From contig JADHNP010000009.1 of the NCBI GenBank assembly GCA_016779445.1, forward strand, positions 1-51,074: a stretch of DNA of 51,074 nucleotides, written 5' to 3'. The stretch is from Luminiphilus sp. (GTDB lineage: Bacteria; Pseudomonadota; Gammaproteobacteria; Pseudomonadales; Halieaceae). The position numbers and the translations under genes are program-made. Positions 18,924 through 26,758 of this stretch are shown here, piece by piece. The number at the start of each line of letters is the position of its first letter. Within the stretch, counting starts at the first letter, position 1. Below the pieces are notes generated by a model. The model was not told the origin of the DNA. It saw nothing but the letters and a program-made list of their open reading frames with translations, and made no database searches.

Positions 18924-19886
18924 ATGAGTGATTGGCGACCTTCTGCGTCGCTTGACGCGCTCGCTGCACGCGCGGCGACTCTCCAGCACCTGAGGGCTTT
19001 TTTTGCTGCTCGCGGTGTAATGGAAGTCGAGACGCCGCTGGTCAGCCTTGGGACCGTTACCGACCCCGCGATTGATGCGCTGATCCTTGATGGTGCCACG
19101 TTGGATGATCCCCCACGATTTCTACAGACCTCTCCCGAATATGCCATGAAGCGACTGATTGCAGCCGGAGCCGGGGATATTTTCCAAGTGGCGAGGGCGT
19201 TTCGACAAGGCGAATATGGGCGTCGACATAATCCGGAGTTCACATTGTTGGAGTGGTATCGACTTGGCTGGGATCATGCCACCCTGATTCGCGAGGTTGC
19301 CGAGCTGGTGGGTGAGTTGCTTGGACGAAGTGGCTGGCAGATATGGCCCTATGGTTCGTTATTCCAGCATGTCCTCGACGTCGATCCTCTGAGTGATGAG
19401 GTTGATGACGCACACCTGTGGGCGTTGGCGGAGTCTCACTTGGAGCATGTGCCGATCGGTTTGGATCGCGACGGATTGTTGGATCTGCTGATGACCCACT
19501 GTGTTGAGCCGACGTTGAGCGACGCTGGAGTGGTTTTTGTTACCGACTTCCCAGTCTCCCAGTCTGCTCTGGCGCGACTCATAACGGTTCAAGGCAGGCG
19601 GGTGGCTGCGCGGTTTGAGTGCTATGTCGATGGTGTTGAGTTGGCTAACGGCTATTGGGAACAGAGCGATGCGTCCGCTTTACGAACGCGATTCGCGTCA
19701 GATAACGCTGTGCGAAGAAGACGGGGGCTAGATGAACGCTTACCTGACCAAAGACTGCTGGCCGCACAGGATTCAGGCCTACCGGATTGTGCCGGTGTAG
19801 CATTGGGGATAGATCGCCTCCTAGCATTGCGCTTAGGAGTGGACAACGTATCGGAAGTGATGAGTTTTGATTGGTTGCGCGCCTGA
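18924..19886 (+). CDS. epmA: EF-P (R)-beta-lysine ligase EpmA (GenX/PoxA)
   Basis: 320 residues, a class II lysyl-tRNA-synthetase core without the anticodon-binding domain. It attaches beta-lysine to lysine 34 of EF-P. Class II motif 1 is around GVMEVETPLVS, motif 2 is FRQGEYGRRHNPEFTLLEW and motif 3 is VALGIDRLLALRLG. VELANGYWEQSD is typical of GenX. It starts three bases after efp. EpmB, the lysine 2,3-aminomutase that supplies beta-lysine, is not in this window. The gene converges on the thioesterase, with a weak hairpin between them. Confidence 0.96.
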   Translation: MSDWRPSASLDALAARAATLQHLRAFFAARGVMEVETPLVSLGTVTDPAIDALILDGATLDDPPRFLQTSPEYAMKRLIAAGAGDIFQVARAFRQGEYGRRHNPEFTLLEWYRLGWDHATLIREVAELVGELLGRSGWQIWPYGSLFQHVLDVDPLSDEVDDAHLWALAESHLEHVPIGLDRDGLLDLLMTHCVEPTLSDAGVVFVTDFPVSQSALARLITVQGRRVAARFECYVDGVELANGYWEQSDASALRTRFASDNAVRRRRGLDERLPDQRLLAAQDSGLPDCAGVALGIDRLLALRLGVDNVSEVMSFDWLRA

Positions 19887-19906
19887 AGAGACCTTCCGTG
19901 ACATTG

Positions 19907-19921
19907 CCTGAAGGATTCAGG
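19907..19921 (+). terminator. Weak hairpin after epmA
   Basis: CCTGAA-GGA-TTCAGG followed by GTTTGTT, 20 bases past the epmA stop and overlapping the convergent thioesterase stop. The stem is short (6 bp) and the T-run broken, so terminator function is only possible. Confidence 0.35.
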
Positions 19922-20354
19922 GTTTGTTGATTAATGCGGGCGTATAAATATCTATAAATTCGCTCGGTGGCTTTTTGGGTTGACCTGTTGAAATCTCGAT
20001 GCAGACGAATTCAAGCGTGCCACGAAACACACTGGCCTCCGTCTGCTGACAAATGATTTGTAACTTTCGTGTCATTTTGAGCCTATTGCGCCAATCGGTG
20101 ATCCAGGTCCCTACCAAAAGCGTGTCGCCGGCATGCGTTGCCCTGAGGTAATCGTACTCGGCATGGGTCAGTGCCATTGCACGATTGAGTTGCTGGTACT
20201 CGGCGGCCCCGAGGCCAAGTGCGGTCGTGTGAGCCCAAGCGGTTTCCATAGACCATTCAACGTAATGGGTGTTTCGAGTGTGGGCTAATGCGTCAATATG
20301 GGCATTGCTGACGTTAAATGTCATGACAAAAGGCGTGTCGTAATCCCATTTCAT
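19917..20354 (-). CDS. Hotdog-fold acyl-CoA thioesterase
   Basis: 145 residues with a single 4HBT/YbgC-like hotdog domain. The helix-start motif HIDALAHTRNTHYVEW corresponds to the family's DxxGHVNNxxYLxW segment, and YDYLRATHAGDTLLVGTW to the second strand region. Such enzymes hydrolyse acyl-CoA or acyl-ACP; the substrate is not predictable here. I chose ATG 20354, which overlaps the nhaC TGA by four bases (ATGA); the longer open frame upstream runs through nhaC and is not credible. It is last in the five-gene leftward set led by the FAD oxidoreductase. Confidence 0.85.
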   Translation of the reverse strand: MKWDYDTPFVMTFNVSNAHIDALAHTRNTHYVEWSMETAWAHTTALGLGAAEYQQLNRAMALTHAEYDYLRATHAGDTLLVGTWITDWRNRLKMTRKLQIICQQTEASVFRGTLEFVCIEISTGQPKKPPSEFIDIYTPALINKP

Positions 20355-21772
20355 GCAGTGGCCCGTGCGGGCGGTGGTAGCTGCGCGATCGTTGCATAGC
20401 CGAACACAATTGCCAGGAAGGGGCAGGTCAGGTTGAACATGGCATAGGGGGCGTAGTCCAAAGTGGCCACACCGAGTGTGGCAGCCATAAAGGCGCCGCA
20501 CGTGTTCCAGGGTACCAGTACTGAAGTGAGTGTCGCAGAGTCTTCCAAGGTCCGTGACAGATTCAGTCGGTTTAATTTGCGCTCGTCATAAGCGGGTGTG
20601 AAAAGCCGACCCGGTAAGGTAATGGCCAGAAACTGATCCGCCGCGAGAATATTAGTGATAATGCCGCCGCTCACTGTGGCGAGAATCAGATCACCTGTTC
20701 GTTTAACGCCGCGCAGCACGCTATTGAGTAGTTGGCGTAAAACTCCCGTGCTCTCCAGCATGCCGCCGAAGGTCATAGCGGTAAGAATAAGAAAAATGGT
20801 GTTGAGCATGCTTGCCAGACCGCCCTTGTCAAGAAGTTGGCTCAATGCGCCCAACTCAGGAGGGGACTGATATCCCGAAAAAAGAGCCATCCACAGCCCC
20901 TGTATCAGCGGTGCCGGTGTGTTGGGGTGTGCGGCAATGGCCATTGTTCGCACGACTTCCGGCTGAAAGCACGCCGCATAAAGGGTGCCCGAAAAAGTAC
21001 AGATGAGAATGGCGGGGTACGCCGGCACCTTGAGATAGATCAGCAGCAGCATCAACGCCAGTGGCGAGAGCACCCACGGTGAAAGGGAGAAGCGGGACGC
21101 GAGCGCCGAGCGAATCTCGGCGATATTCTCGGGTGTTGCGGCGCCGTCACTGCCAATGAGTGAAAACACCAAAAGCGCCAGCACGAATGCGGGCAATGTG
21201 GTCCAGAGCATGTTTTTAATGTGCTCAAATAAATCGACACCCACTGCGGCTGCAGCAAGATTCGTGGTGTCAGAAAGGGGAGACAGTTTGTCACCAAAGT
21301 AGGCGCCCGAAATGACGGCTCCCGCAGTGATGGCGGGGGAGAGGGAGTAGGTCGTGGCAATGCCCATCATCCCGATACCCAACGTGCCGGCAACGGTCCA
21401 AGAGCTGCCTAGGCTAAGTGAAGCCAGCGCACAGATAAGTGCCGAGGCGGCATAAAACCAATTAGGGTTCAGCAGCTGTATGCCGTAATAGATCATTCCT
21501 GGCACGGTGCCGCTGATCATCCAGCTACCGATCAGCGCGCCGACCGAGAGCAGGATCATCATAGGCATAATCGAAACAGTGATTGCTCCCACCATCCCTT
21601 CCTGTATCGCCTGCCAACTCATGCCACGGTGCCACCCTACAAGCATGGTTGCTGCGGCGCTGATAATTAGGGCAACCTGATTAGGGCCGTAAGAAGCATC
21701 CGACCCAAACAGGGCAACCGAGGCCGACAACAGCGCAATGAGAAGGCCGATCGGCGCGAGTGAGACAAGCAT
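20351..21772 (-). CDS. nhaC: NhaC-family Na+/H+ antiporter
   Basis: 473 residues with about 11-12 hydrophobic segments, for example LVSLAPIGLLIALLSASVAL at the start and ILICTFSGTLYAACF. Family marks include AYFGDKLSPLSDTTNLAAAAVG, the conserved cation-path region of NhaC proteins, and ILAADQFLAITLPGRLF. Exchanges sodium, and in some members a dicarboxylate, for protons at the inner membrane. It starts 10 bases after the cfa-type gene and overlaps the thioesterase, so it is almost certainly co-transcribed with the lipid-modification genes. That linkage is unusual. Confidence 0.92.
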   Translation of the reverse strand: MLVSLAPIGLLIALLSASVALFGSDASYGPNQVALIISAAATMLVGWHRGMSWQAIQEGMVGAITVSIMPMMILLSVGALIGSWMISGTVPGMIYYGIQLLNPNWFYAASALICALASLSLGSSWTVAGTLGIGMMGIATTYSLSPAITAGAVISGAYFGDKLSPLSDTTNLAAAAVGVDLFEHIKNMLWTTLPAFVLALLVFSLIGSDGAATPENIAEIRSALASRFSLSPWVLSPLALMLLLIYLKVPAYPAILICTFSGTLYAACFQPEVVRTMAIAAHPNTPAPLIQGLWMALFSGYQSPPELGALSQLLDKGGLASMLNTIFLILTAMTFGGMLESTGVLRQLLNSVLRGVKRTGDLILATVSGGIITNILAADQFLAITLPGRLFTPAYDERKLNRLNLSRTLEDSATLTSVLVPWNTCGAFMAATLGVATLDYAPYAMFNLTCPFLAIVFGYATIAQLPPPARATA

Positions 21773-21782
21773 AGGCTAGCAA

Positions 21783-23039
21783 TCAGTCGGGGCGGTACCC
21801 CGGCTTGGTCAGGGTGATTTGGTGGGTTCCGATAATGCGCTCTCTAAAGCCCCCTTCGCAATAGCTAAGGTAGTAGCGCCACATGCGAATAAATCGATCA
21901 TCGAAGCCCATTGCCCTGACCTCATCGAGTTTATTCAGAAAACTGGCATGCCACACTTTCAGTGTATCTGCGTAGTCTCGACCGATATCCCGCAGATTAC
22001 TCATTTGCATGTCAGTTACGCGGGAAAGTGCATCACTAACGACGGTCAGCGAGGGCAGGCAACCGCCCGGAAATATATAGCGCTTGATAAAGTCGACCGA
22101 ATCTCTGGCTTGTTCATATCGCTGTTCAGTGATCGTAATCGCCTGAATCACCGCCTTACCGTGGGGTTTGAGCAAATGGCTAATCTTTTGAAAATAGGTG
22201 TCATAAAACTGATGTCCCACTGCTTCAATCATTTCGATTGAAACAAGCTTGTCGAACTGTCCCTGAAGATCCCGATAATCGTCAAAGAGCACCGTGACTT
22301 GGTCCTCTAGCCCTTTTTGCGCCACGGCTTCTAAGGTGTAGTCGTATTGCTGGCGTGAAATAGTTGTTGTTGTCACACGACAGCCATAATGCTCTGCCGC
22401 AAAGATGGCCATGCCGCCCCAGCCAGTACCGATCTCGACAAGATGGTCTTCTGCCTTGAGTTCAAGATCTTCACAGATCAGCTTCAGTTTGTGCTGTGAG
22501 GCCGAAGCAAGATCGGCTGAGGCCGATGGAAACACGGCTGAGGAATACATCATGCTGGGATCAAGGAACAGGGAAAAGAAATCATTGCCCAAGTCGTAGT
22601 GAGCCGAGATGTTTTCCCGCGACCGAGTAGACGTGTTCCTCCGTGCCCAGTGGCTAAGTTTCAGAGCGAGCCTAGCGAGCCAGTTCTGCTTGTCAGACAT
22701 CGCTTCCAGCATTGCCATGTTGGCGCTAAAGGCACGTGTTACCTCAGTGAGGTCGGGACTGCTCCACATGCCTTCAATAAAGGTTTCGCCAGCTGCGATA
22801 CTGCCTCCAGTCAGGATGCGCCGATACAGGTCGGTGTCATGAACATGAACTTCCCCATGGGGTGCAGAGCCCTCTGAGGTCGAGCCGAACACCTTTGCTT
22901 CGTCCCCTTCTCTGAGCGTGAGTGACCCTACCTGTAACTTTCCCAGCACTTTCCACATAAAGGATCGTGCCAGACCACCGTGCTTTTCGGGAAAAAGCAG
23001 TGGTAGTTTGCCAATTTTTTTTACGCTGTATTCACTCAT
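21783..23039 (-). CDS. cfa: Cyclopropane-fatty-acyl-phospholipid synthase family methyltransferase
   Basis: 418 residues. The C-terminal two-thirds is an SAM-dependent methyltransferase: motif I VEIGTGWGGMAIFAAEHYG, YDLGNDFFSLFLDPSMMYSSAVF (substrate pocket), QFDKLVSIEMIEAVG and KRYIFPGGCLPS. The family methylates double bonds of membrane phospholipid acyl chains. Members linked to RpoE/ChrR in Rhodobacter take part in furan fatty acid formation rather than plain cyclopropane synthesis, so the product here is open. It lies 54 bases after the DUF1365 gene and 10 before nhaC. Confidence 0.93.
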   Translation of the reverse strand: MSEYSVKKIGKLPLLFPEKHGGLARSFMWKVLGKLQVGSLTLREGDEAKVFGSTSEGSAPHGEVHVHDTDLYRRILTGGSIAAGETFIEGMWSSPDLTEVTRAFSANMAMLEAMSDKQNWLARLALKLSHWARRNTSTRSRENISAHYDLGNDFFSLFLDPSMMYSSAVFPSASADLASASQHKLKLICEDLELKAEDHLVEIGTGWGGMAIFAAEHYGCRVTTTTISRQQYDYTLEAVAQKGLEDQVTVLFDDYRDLQGQFDKLVSIEMIEAVGHQFYDTYFQKISHLLKPHGKAVIQAITITEQRYEQARDSVDFIKRYIFPGGCLPSLTVVSDALSRVTDMQMSNLRDIGRDYADTLKVWHASFLNKLDEVRAMGFDDRFIRMWRYYLSYCEGGFRERIIGTHQITLTKPGYRPD

Positions 23040-23093
23040 GAAGCGCCCCTGTATGGTCTTCGTTGTAGGTGACTCGTTGACTCCTCGAGTACG

Positions 23094-23840
23094 TTAATGC
23101 GATCGCTTCGGATGAGAATGCAAGCTGACGCCTTTCAAAAATAGGCGCAATGCCTCCCAGTAAATCCCTAACACGACTTTTAACGTCATAAGCGGATAAG
23201 AGAGTATGGCGAGGACCGCTGATCGCGCGTTGAGGGGTTCTGCAGATAAGGACAATACCGCATCAAAAATCCTCTCATTTTTTTGAAAAAGCGCGATTTG
23301 AATCGCCAGAGACGCTCCGGGACTATCGCTGTGCCAGCGGTATGTCATCTCCATCGGATTGAATGGCGAAACATGCAGTGCTTTATCGAATTCGGTGACC
23401 AATGGCCCTTCACCAGCTGGCGCTTTGAGTACGTAGCTGTGCCGCTCCCCCCAAGGGGTGTTGGTCACTTCAGCGACAACATATTGCAAACAACCCCCCG
23501 GTTTGTCGTAACAGTAGTAAACCGCGATGGGATTGTTCTGATAACCGAAATAGCGCCAGTTTGCCAATAGATAGATGGGTCCATCGTGATGTCTGCCCGT
23601 TTGCGCGTGGATTCTCAAGCGCACGGCATCGGCAAGTGGCACCGTCTTTGGGCCCAAAAAATCACTGCGGAGAAAGCGCGCCGGTGCCCACCGTTTTGCA
23701 GACCACAACGGGAGTTGCTCCGTCAGCTGAGAGAGTGTCTCAAGCTCCACAAAGGGCATGAATACTTTATAGGTGAAGCTATGTTTTTTCGGCGTGTAGC
23801 GTGCATGCCTCAGTGTGCCTGAATACAGCTTCGCACTCAT
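23094..23840 (-). CDS. DUF1365 (COG3496) protein
   Basis: 248 residues of a conserved family without an established reaction. Typical segments are LYSGTLRHARYTPKKHSFTYKVFMPF at the start (written here as two overlapping parts: SGTLRHARYTPKKH and FTYKVFMPF), NPIAVYYCYD, and the C-terminal LSYPLMTLKVVLGIYWEALRLF, a likely membrane-associated helix. The start is ATG 23840, overlapping the FAD gene stop by four bases (ATGA); the longer frame upstream is rejected. It sits between the COG2907 oxidoreductase and the Cfa-type enzyme, the same trio found in RpoE/ChrR regulons elsewhere. Confidence 0.9.
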   Translation of the reverse strand: MSAKLYSGTLRHARYTPKKHSFTYKVFMPFVELETLSQLTEQLPLWSAKRWAPARFLRSDFLGPKTVPLADAVRLRIHAQTGRHHDGPIYLLANWRYFGYQNNPIAVYYCYDKPGGCLQYVVAEVTNTPWGERHSYVLKAPAGEGPLVTEFDKALHVSPFNPMEMTYRWHSDSPGASLAIQIALFQKNERIFDAVLSLSAEPLNARSAVLAILSYPLMTLKVVLGIYWEALRLFLKGVSLHSHPKRSH

Positions 23841-25102
23841 GCAGCCATCTGGCGGGCTGCACATAGGCTCTCGGCGACTCTCAGCCCGCTGCTCAGTCCG
23901 TCTTCGTGGAACCCATTCTGCCAGTAAGCGCCGCAGAACCACGTCCCATTGTATCCGTTGATATCCTCCCAGCGTTGCTGTGCCTGCATTCCTGCCACCG
24001 TGAACTGAGGGTGTGCGTAATTAAATCGGCCCAAGATCCGGTGTGGATTGATAGAGGCCGTATCATTGAGCGTGACGCAAAAAGTTTCCGGCGCGTCGAG
24101 GCCCTGCAAAATATTCATATTGTAAGTGACGGTGGCACGACCACTTCCTGGCTTGAGTCGATAGTTCCAGCTAGACCATGCCCGCTGGACTTTTGGTAGC
24201 AGTCGCGTATCGGTATGGAGTATCACTTCGTTGTCTCGGTAGGGTAGCGCGCCGAGCACGGACCGCTCTTTCTGAGTTGCGTCTCCCAGCATAGCGAGAG
24301 CATCGTTCGAATGAGTGGCGACAACCACCTCGTCGAACTCTCGCACAACACCATTGGTGAAGTGGATCGCTACCGGCTTTCCGGGTGGTCTCAATATTTT
24401 CCCTACGGGCATCCGTGTTCGAATATTGTCAGCGAATCGCTGTGTCAGTGGTGTTAAATATTCCCGACTCCCCCCTTCCACTACCCGCCACTGGGGGCGA
24501 TTTTTGAGCGAGAGCAGTCCGTGGTTGCTGAAAAAGCGAATGAAAAACTCCACCGGAAAGTCCTGTGCATCCTCAAAGTCTGCCGACCAAATTGCTGAGG
24601 TCATGGCAAGGAGATAACTGCGGCTAAAATGGTCACTGAAGCCGTGCCGGCTGAGATACTCCCCCAGCGTTTGATCCTGCGGGAGTCGGCCGCTGTCGAG
24701 GTCGGCGATCGCCAACTTATTGAACCGGAGAATCTCGCGGACCATTCCCAGAAAACTGGGAGACAGTAGATTACCGCGCTGCGCAAACAGGGTATTAAGA
24801 TTGTTGCCTGCGTATTCAAGGCCAGAAATTTGGTCGCAGACCGAGAACCCCATGGAGGTCTCTCTGGTTGCGACACCAAGCTCTTTGAACAATTGAACGA
24901 GGTTTGGATAGTTTCGGTCGTTGTAGACGATAAAGCCGGTATCCACAGAAAAACGTCGGGTGCCGATTTGAGTATCGTAGGTAGCTGTATGGCCCCCGAT
25001 CCGGTCCCGAGCTTCAAACACTTCGACGCGATGACCCCTCTGGACGAGCCGGTAGGCGCACCCGAGCCCAGAGATGCCCGCCCCTATAATTGCAATATTC
25101 AT
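23837..25102 (-). CDS. FAD-dependent amine-oxidase-like oxidoreductase (COG2907)
   Basis: 421 residues. The N-terminal Rossmann motif IAIIGAGISGLGCAYRL binds FAD and is followed by the GG doublet-type DRIGGHTATY. Other marks are DTGFIVYNDRNYPNL and the C-terminal FAD contact WFCGAYWQNGFHEDGLSSG. Probably a membrane-lipid acyl-chain desaturase or oxidase; in Rhodobacter a related FAD protein works with methyltransferases in furan fatty acid synthesis (from memory). The start is ATG 25102 with GGAGG 10 bases upstream. It is the first gene of the leftward set, behind a putative ECF promoter at 25144-25173. Confidence 0.92.
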   Translation of the reverse strand: MNIAIIGAGISGLGCAYRLVQRGHRVEVFEARDRIGGHTATYDTQIGTRRFSVDTGFIVYNDRNYPNLVQLFKELGVATRETSMGFSVCDQISGLEYAGNNLNTLFAQRGNLLSPSFLGMVREILRFNKLAIADLDSGRLPQDQTLGEYLSRHGFSDHFSRSYLLAMTSAIWSADFEDAQDFPVEFFIRFFSNHGLLSLKNRPQWRVVEGGSREYLTPLTQRFADNIRTRMPVGKILRPPGKPVAIHFTNGVVREFDEVVVATHSNDALAMLGDATQKERSVLGALPYRDNEVILHTDTRLLPKVQRAWSSWNYRLKPGSGRATVTYNMNILQGLDAPETFCVTLNDTASINPHRILGRFNYAHPQFTVAGMQAQQRWEDINGYNGTWFCGAYWQNGFHEDGLSSGLRVAESLCAARQMAA

Positions 25103-25143
25103 TGTCGGCGGACCTCCGGTCACCAGACAAACTGAGAGTATTG

Positions 25144-25173
25144 CTGTTACGGGAGGTGTTAGAGCGTGGATCA
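25144..25173 (-). promoter_or_regulatory. Putative RpoE-type (ECF) promoter for the FAD/DUF1365/cfa operon
   Basis: On the minus strand: TGATCC (25173-25168), an 18-base spacer, then TAACAG (25149-25144). TGATCC is the known -35 of RpoE/ChrR-type sigma factors, and their -10 begins TAA. The predicted start near 25137 leaves a 35-base leader to ATG 25102 that contains GGAGG. The -10 is not a full match. Confidence 0.62.
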
Positions 25174-25187
25174 GCGCCTTTTGGCGC
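25174..25187. repeat. Hairpin between the divergent sigma and FAD operon promoters
   Basis: GCGCC-TTTT-GGCGC, directly next to the TGATCC -35 element on its upstream side. Its position suits an operator or a spacer element, but no function can be assigned. Confidence 0.4.
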
Positions 25188-25275
25188 GAACTCATTTGCC
25201 AAATCTCTGAGATTGCATGGTTTTAAGGCAGTCCCGCAGTGTGTATGCTGTGCTCTTGAAAAGAAGGTTTTTTCC

Positions 25276-25896
25276 ATGACAGAAAAAACAAACTCTGGTG
25301 GCACATCCCCCGCCAACGTCAGTGCGAAATGGAATGTACCCACCGGTCGCAGGACGGATGAATGGAGTGAAGCGCTGGTCCTGGTTGGTGACAGTCAGGA
25401 CAGGGCGGCTTTTACCCGATTTTTTCGCCATTTTGCGCCACTGATTAAAGCATTTGCGTTGTCTGGTTCTAGCCTTTCTGCCGCGCATGCTGATGAATTG
25501 GTGCAAGAAGTCATGCTGAAGGTATGGCAGAAGGCTGGCGGCTTCAATCCGGAGAAAGCTGCAGCATCAACTTGGGTCTACACGATTGCCCGAAATTGCC
25601 GCACCGATATGTTCCGGCGGTTACAGAAGTTTGATACCCCGCTTGCCTCTGACGACTTCGAGCTTGAGAGTGAAGAGGAGGAGTCGTTTGTTGTCCTGCA
25701 TACCCGCCGTGGTTCCGAGCGCGTGAGGGAGTTAATGGGTGATCTGCCTCCGGATCAGGCTCAGATCCTAGGCAAAGTCTATATGGAGGGTAAATCTCAC
25801 TCCGAGGCAGCGGCTGAGCTCGACCTGCCGCTGGGCACCGTTAAATCCCGGGTACGGCTGGCCATTCAAAAGCTGCAGGCGCTCATGGAGGCGTGA
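25276..25896 (+). CDS. rpoE: ECF RNA polymerase sigma factor, RpoE/ChrR-partner type (ECF11-like)
   Basis: About 207 residues. Region 2 (about 60-125) contains ADELVQEVMLKVWQKAGGF and ASTWVYTIARNCRTDMFRR (-10 recognition); region 4 (about 145-200) contains LPPDQAQILGKVYMEGKSH and AAAELDLPLGTVKSRVRLA, the helix-turn-helix that reads the -35. The linked ChrR-type anti-sigma gene places it with the Rhodobacter RpoE group, which responds to singlet oxygen. The start is ATG 25276 behind AAGAAGG. A longer open frame from 25090 is rejected because it crosses the divergent FAD gene start. No TGATCC lies upstream on this strand, so autoregulation is unproven. Confidence 0.9.
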   Translation: MTEKTNSGGTSPANVSAKWNVPTGRRTDEWSEALVLVGDSQDRAAFTRFFRHFAPLIKAFALSGSSLSAAHADELVQEVMLKVWQKAGGFNPEKAAASTWVYTIARNCRTDMFRRLQKFDTPLASDDFELESEEEESFVVLHTRRGSERVRELMGDLPPDQAQILGKVYMEGKSHSEAAAELDLPLGTVKSRVRLAIQKLQALMEA

Positions 25897-25940
25897 CGGT
25901 GGAGCTGATCGGTCAGATGTCACAGTTTTCAGGGTGCGGA

Positions 25941-25959
25941 GGAGTAAACCGTTTGCTCC
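25941..25959 (+). repeat. Hairpin in the rpoE-chrR gap
   Basis: GGAGTAAA-CCG-TTTGCTCC, an 8-bp stem with one G-T pair and a 3-base loop. It lies 45 bases past the sigma stop and 50 before the chrR ATG. No T-run follows. It could be an mRNA processing or attenuation element. Confidence 0.38.
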
Positions 25960-26008
25960 CTTGCCCCGTATTACGGTGGTATAGCTAGTGCTTCGGATAA
26001 AAAAAGAC

Positions 26009-26662
26009 ATGGTACATCACCATCCCCCCACAGACATTTTGACAGAACACGCCTCGGGCGTTCTGTCGGTTGCGCAATCGGCCTGCGTTGCAGCACATCT
26101 CAGCTACTGCCAGCGTTGTCGCCACACTACCGAGAGGCTTGAAGATATTGGCGGTGCGCAGTTAGAACGGCTAGACCCAGTGGCTGTAGGGGAGTCTGTC
26201 CTTGATAGAGTGCTGGCACGATTGGAAGATCCTGAGCCATTGCGTTATGCCCGCAGCGAAGCGTCTGATACGCGCTTGCCAGGTTTGCTGGACCGCTTGA
26301 TCAATGGCGACTATGCCGATCTGGTCTGGAAGCGCGTAACCCAGTCCCTCAGCATCAGCTATTTGAAAACCGGTGACGCTCTGCATGAGTTTGCGTTATA
26401 TCGCATTGCTGAGGGAGGTCGTATTCCCGAGCATACCCATGGTGGTAGCGAGATGACGCTGGTGCTGCAGGGTGGTTTTGCCGATGAGAGCGGCGAATAT
26501 CATCCCGGGGATTTTGTGATTCGGGAGGGGTGGGATAAGCACACCCCCGTCGCGTTGGAAGGTGAAGAATGTATTTGCCTGGCGGTACTCGACGCGCCGT
26601 TGCGCTTCACGCGCTTGCGACACCGCTGGCTTAACCCGCTTCTGAAGCTCCGCGCGGGCTGA
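26009..26662 (+). CDS. chrR: ChrR-type zinc anti-sigma factor with cupin domain
   Basis: 217 residues from ATG 26009 (a GTG at 25988 is an alternative). The N-terminal zinc anti-sigma module has HHH at 3-5 and HLSYCQRC with H30, C34, C37. The C-terminal cupin has HTHGGSEM and a later HTP, giving candidate metal ligands H142, H144, E148, H178. These match, offset by one, the ligands I recall for Rhodobacter ChrR (H31, C35, C38; H141, H143, E147, H177). The N-terminal module holds the sigma factor inactive; the cupin is needed for singlet-oxygen release. Unusually, 112 bases separate it from the sigma gene. Confidence 0.92.
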   Translation: MVHHHPPTDILTEHASGVLSVAQSACVAAHLSYCQRCRHTTERLEDIGGAQLERLDPVAVGESVLDRVLARLEDPEPLRYARSEASDTRLPGLLDRLINGDYADLVWKRVTQSLSISYLKTGDALHEFALYRIAEGGRIPEHTHGGSEMTLVLQGGFADESGEYHPGDFVIREGWDKHTPVALEGEECICLAVLDAPLRFTRLRHRWLNPLLKLRAG

Positions 26663-26668
26663 TTTTTT
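26646..26668 (+). terminator. Possible terminator of rpoE-chrR
   Basis: AGCTC-CGCGC-GGGCT (5-bp stem, one G-T pair) followed by GA and six T, overlapping the end of chrR. The stem is short but GC-rich and the T-run is good. Confidence 0.42.
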
Positions 26669-26758
26669 CACTGATTCGTCCCCAGTGGTGCTGAGGGATT
26701 CCGCTTCTGCCAAGCGTAAGTCCCACTTCACCAGCCGGCTGGATCTCTAACAAAAACC

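Noticed and set aside
20355-20501. Longer thioesterase reading frame starting at 20501
   Set aside because: The extra 49 residues lie inside the nhaC coding sequence in another frame and do not resemble the hotdog family; ATG 20354 overlaps the nhaC stop in a standard ATGA junction.
23841-23942. Extended N-terminus for the DUF1365 protein
   Set aside because: The extension overlaps the FAD gene in another frame; the family begins at the ATG that overlaps its stop.
25196-25249. Sigma-70 or ECF promoter for the sigma factor gene
   Set aside because: TTGCCA, TTTAAG and TATGCT are present but no pair has acceptable spacing, and there is no TGATCC on the plus strand.
25090-25275. Longer sigma factor frame starting at 25090
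   Set aside because: It would cross the divergent FAD gene start and its promoter, and the added residues do not look like a sigma factor. ATG 25276 has a ribosome site.
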